This document shows, piece after piece, positions 58,630 through 64,000 of a DNA stretch of 64,000 nt. A program made the position numbers and the translations under genes. The stretch covers positions 5,769,048-5,833,047 of the forward strand of contig OZ026552.1 in the NCBI GenBank assembly GCA_964020155.1, given 5' to 3'. Each line of letters opens with the position of its first letter. Within the stretch, counting starts at the first letter, position 1. The stretch is from Chondrilla cf. caribensis. Its lineage: Eukaryota; Porifera; Demospongiae; Chondrillida; Chondrillidae. A model generated the notes under the pieces. The model was given only the letters and a program-made list of their open reading frames with translations, had not been told where the DNA came from and did no database searches.

Positions 58630-59925
58630 CATATGAGTGGGGAGTACAAATCAATGTGGCCAAGTCTGGAGTTATGCATGTCCGAAATAAGAAGGTGAAA
58701 AGGTGTGATGTAACATATGACATAGATGGCAAGACTATCCCTATGGTTACTTCCTACAAATACTTGGGCTGTGTCATTGATGAGCACCTAGATCTGAAGG
58801 AAATGATAAAGGATAGGGCAGAGGCAGGGAGAAGAGCACTGGGGGCCTGTTTTTCTAGGTGCCGGGAGGAGATTGGTGATATGACAGTTGGGATTGCTCG
58901 GAAGTTGATGGGGTCGCTGGTGGAGTCTACCTTGATGTATGGAGCAGAAATATGGGGATGCAGCAGACACTTGGAAGCTATTGAGAAGGTCCAGCTACGT
59001 GCCCTCCGTATGTTTTTTGGAGTTGGCACACTTCACCCCAAGACTTCCTTATGGTTTGAGATGCAGATGTTGCCATTGGTGTGGGAGGCAAAGATGCGGT
59101 GTGTCCGGTTCTGGCTGAAGGTGTTGAGTGCTAAGGAGTATGAGGGGAGGTTATTGAAGAAGATAGTTAGTCAGGCTGTGGAGTGTGGCAAGGGGGGTTG
59201 GGTGAAGAACATGGCTAGGTGTACTGATGACTTCGGGTGGAGTGGTATGGAAGTGGATGCTGTGAGGAGCCTATCTGACTCAGAGATTCGGGAGATGTTG
59301 GTGAGTGTTGCATGGAGGAATGTTACATCAGTGATGAATAAAGACATGGAGGAGAAACCCAAACTGAGGATACTCAAAGAGATTGCTGACCTGAAGCTGG
59401 AATCGAGATGTGCATTAGTGAAAAAGAAAAGAGAGAGGTCGATGTTGATGAAGTTGAGAGGAGGAACAGCGGCATTCCAGGTTGAAGTTGGGAGATGGAG
59501 AGGGGTGAAAAGAGAGGAGAGAATTTGCAAAGAGTGTGAGAGTGGGGAAATAGAAGATGTTTGCCACTGGCTGCTGCAATGTCCTGCCTGGGACCACATC
59601 AGACAGCCGCTGTTTACAGCACAAGCATTGAAAGACCTACCCGAAGGGACAACTCTGGAGCAACGGACGGCAGTTATTCTATCGATTGCTTGTTCAAACA
59701 ACTGTATTAGACGATGTATTAGCTCTATGTGGTATGCCCGTTTCAAGATGTAATGTTCATAACCTATTTCTTATTAATAATATTATTATATTTATTGTTT
59801 CTTATGTATGATAACCCAATTGCCATTGTATCTTGTGTAGTGCTACATTGGACCTATCCGTGTCCTAGCACCTTATGGTGTGGTGCACTTTAATAATATT
59901 GATTGATTGATTGATTGATATATAA
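58630..59925 (+). mobile_element. 5'-truncated non-LTR retrotransposon (LINE), 3' portion
   Basis: Holds the C-terminal part of a LINE reverse transcriptase ORF and ends in a short tandem tail (TTGATTGATTGATTGATTGA, about 59899-59919), as in CR1/L2-type elements, in place of poly-A. The 5' edge is abrupt: the reading frame continues a few codons before 58656 (EWGVQINVAKSGVMHVRNKK), but the catalytic palm with its DD motif is missing. The usual cause is incomplete reverse transcription. Target-site duplications were not found. Confidence 0.8.
58656..59753 (+). pseudogene. C-terminal fragment of LINE reverse transcriptase, intact frame
   Basis: 365 codons without a stop or frameshift. RT thumb-side motif YLGCVIDEHLDLKEMIKDRA, then the common post-RT block LMYGAEIWGCSRHLEAIEKV and LRALRMFFGV. 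A C-terminal Cys/His motif follows (ICKECESGEIEDVCHWLLQC). The catalytic palm is absent, so the fragment cannot act alone. An undamaged frame suggests recent insertion. Bordered by repeats and far from neighbouring genes. Confidence 0.85.
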
Positions 59926-60084
59926 TAATACTTTTGTATTACATTCCAATATAGATGCCATAGACCTATGGAGACCACCAAGGTGATATATTATGTTCTG
60001 TTTCTGCTCACCACAGGATGCCATATCAACTTAACAATGGAAAAAAATAATGCATACACATTCTCCCAGCTGTGCTGTGCCATT

Positions 60085-60630
60085 CTCTCCCATACATTGA
60101 AAACATTAATCACCTCCAAATCTAGCTAGGCTACAGCCCACATATCAAAATGGGAATTGTTTCAGCATTTACTTCATGCCATCAGCTAGGTCTCGTGAAA
60201 TTATCAAGTTGACACGCCCCTTCTCCCATGAATTATGAAAGAAGCTGCTTAGCATCTTACTCCTCTTCTCTCCAATGCATTGAAATAATAATTACTAAGC
60301 ACGTCTGATACATAGCTAAGGTTTTGGACCACCTACAGAGATGGGAATTATTTCAGTAATTACTTCATGCCATCAGCTAGGTCTGGTAAAATTATGAAGT
60401 TGGCATGCCCCCTCTCCCATGAGTTATGAAAGAAAGTGCTTATATAGCATTTTTCTCCTATTCTCTCCCAATGCATGCATACATTGAAAAATATTAAGTA
60501 CCTCCGAATGTAGCTGGGGATACGGGTCACGTATTGAAATGAGAATTGTTTCACTTTACTTCATGTCATCAGCTAGGTCTGGTAAAAATATCAGATTGAC
60601 ACGCCCTCTCGTCTATGAGTTATGAGTTGT
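60085..60630. repeat. ~190-bp tandem repeat, about three copies
   Basis: The block CTTCATGCCATCAGCTAGGT recurs at about 60172, 60363 and 60560 (ATGTCATC in the last), each followed by CTGGTAAAATTAT..., CACGCCC, TATGAGTTATGA, CAATGCATTGAA and GGGAATTATTTCAG blocks. Period 191-197 bp, copies roughly 80% alike by eye. A partial copy precedes from 60085. No coding capacity. Confidence 0.85.
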
Positions 60631-61042
60631 AGTAATTAAAAGTATGGGAAATCCTGCTAGAAATTGACCGAGGATAAAAAACATTGGCGCTGATAATTTT
60701 TCTTTTTGTGGCAGGCCCTCTCGGTCCGCGTACCTCTCTGCCAAAATCATTTGGCGGCAGAAAGGTACACGGACCCCCCTCTTGTATAGAATTATTATGG
60801 TTTCTATATGCATTACGTAATTCGTTGCTAGCCGGTTCACACTATAAGGACAGTGTGTGTGTCTGTGTGTGCGAGCATACACATAGTGTGACTGCATAAT
60901 AAAATTGTTAGCATGCCACCGAAAGAGCAGTCAAGAATCGATCCCGTCGTTTGGTGAGAAGGCGCAGGATCATACTTCAACTTCTCAGTTCTTCCTGAGC
61001 GATTTTGGTTGATATTTGTCGACAAGTGCCGTAGCGCCAGAA
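60631..61042. other. Upstream region of WASF
   Basis: Contains a near-palindromic pair around 60714-60776 (GGCCCTCTCGGTCCGCGTACCTC and, inverted, GTACACGGACCCCCCTC) and a short ATG frame at 60913 (MPPKEQSRIDPVVW then stop) that could be an upstream ORF in the WASF leader. Confidence 0.4.

Positions 61043-64000
<2,958 letters not shown>

Noticed and set aside
59171..59746. 191-codon minus-strand frame
   Set aside because: Antisense of the LINE reverse-transcriptase fragment, which has the recognisable motifs.

Overview
This window reads as nuclear DNA from an early-branching animal, most likely a demosponge (inference). The grounds are animal-restricted genes (DUOX with its maturation factor DUOXA, a LATS/Warts kinase, a CNKSR scaffold, WASF, lebercilin, ZC4H2) packed at about one gene per 3 kb on both strands. 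Introns are short with GT-AG ends, intergenic gaps are often under 250 bp, and one 5'-truncated LINE fragment is present. I see no bacterial operons, rRNA, tRNA or CRISPR. Exon boundaries were inferred by eye. For LCA5, the eIF4E-like gene, NDUFAF4, EEF1AKMT1 and DUOXA the spliced lengths come out exactly in frame.

Layout: 1-1222 (+) 3' end of an unrecognised gene; 1586-7752 (-) GH31 alpha-glucosidase with two trefoil domains; 7846-13104 (+) exportin-4; 13319-14559 (+) NDUFAF4; 14872-16884 (-) LATS kinase, one exon; 17083-17833 (+) EEF1AKMT1; 17865-20536 (-) NUP43; 21921-28251 (-) DUOX; 28498-29768 (+) DUOXA, head to head with DUOX; 30513-32336 (-) ZC4H2-like; 32468-37949 (-) MSH2; 38045-38755 (+) CFAP299; 38913-40258 (-) CFAP298; 40335-43640 (+) lebercilin LCA5; 44103-45999 (-) PH-domain gene; 46884-51192 (-) CNKSR; 51546-55822 (+) eIF4E-family protein with a long N-terminal extension; 56175-57983 (-) GMC oxidoreductase, one exon; 58630-59925 (+) LINE 3' fragment; 60085-60630 a ~190-bp tandem repeat; 61043-64000 (+) WASF/WAVE, running off the end.

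Functional groupings: DUOX and DUOXA form one hydrogen-peroxide-producing module sharing a 246-bp divergent promoter, as in vertebrates. CFAP299, CFAP298 and LCA5 are three consecutive cilium genes. The 76-bp promoter shared by CFAP298 and LCA5 carries an RFX X-box, and a near match sits just before CFAP299. Most other genes are housekeeping (nuclear transport, DNA mismatch repair, complex I assembly, eEF1A methylation) or Hippo/Ras/actin signalling, without an obvious shared pathway.

The most striking non-gene feature is in the introns. Nearly every multi-exon gene carries (TG)n or minisatellite tracts. The (TG)n tracts lie almost always with TG on the transcribed-sense strand, often directly at the 5' splice site, and in at least seven introns the donor GT is itself part of the tract.
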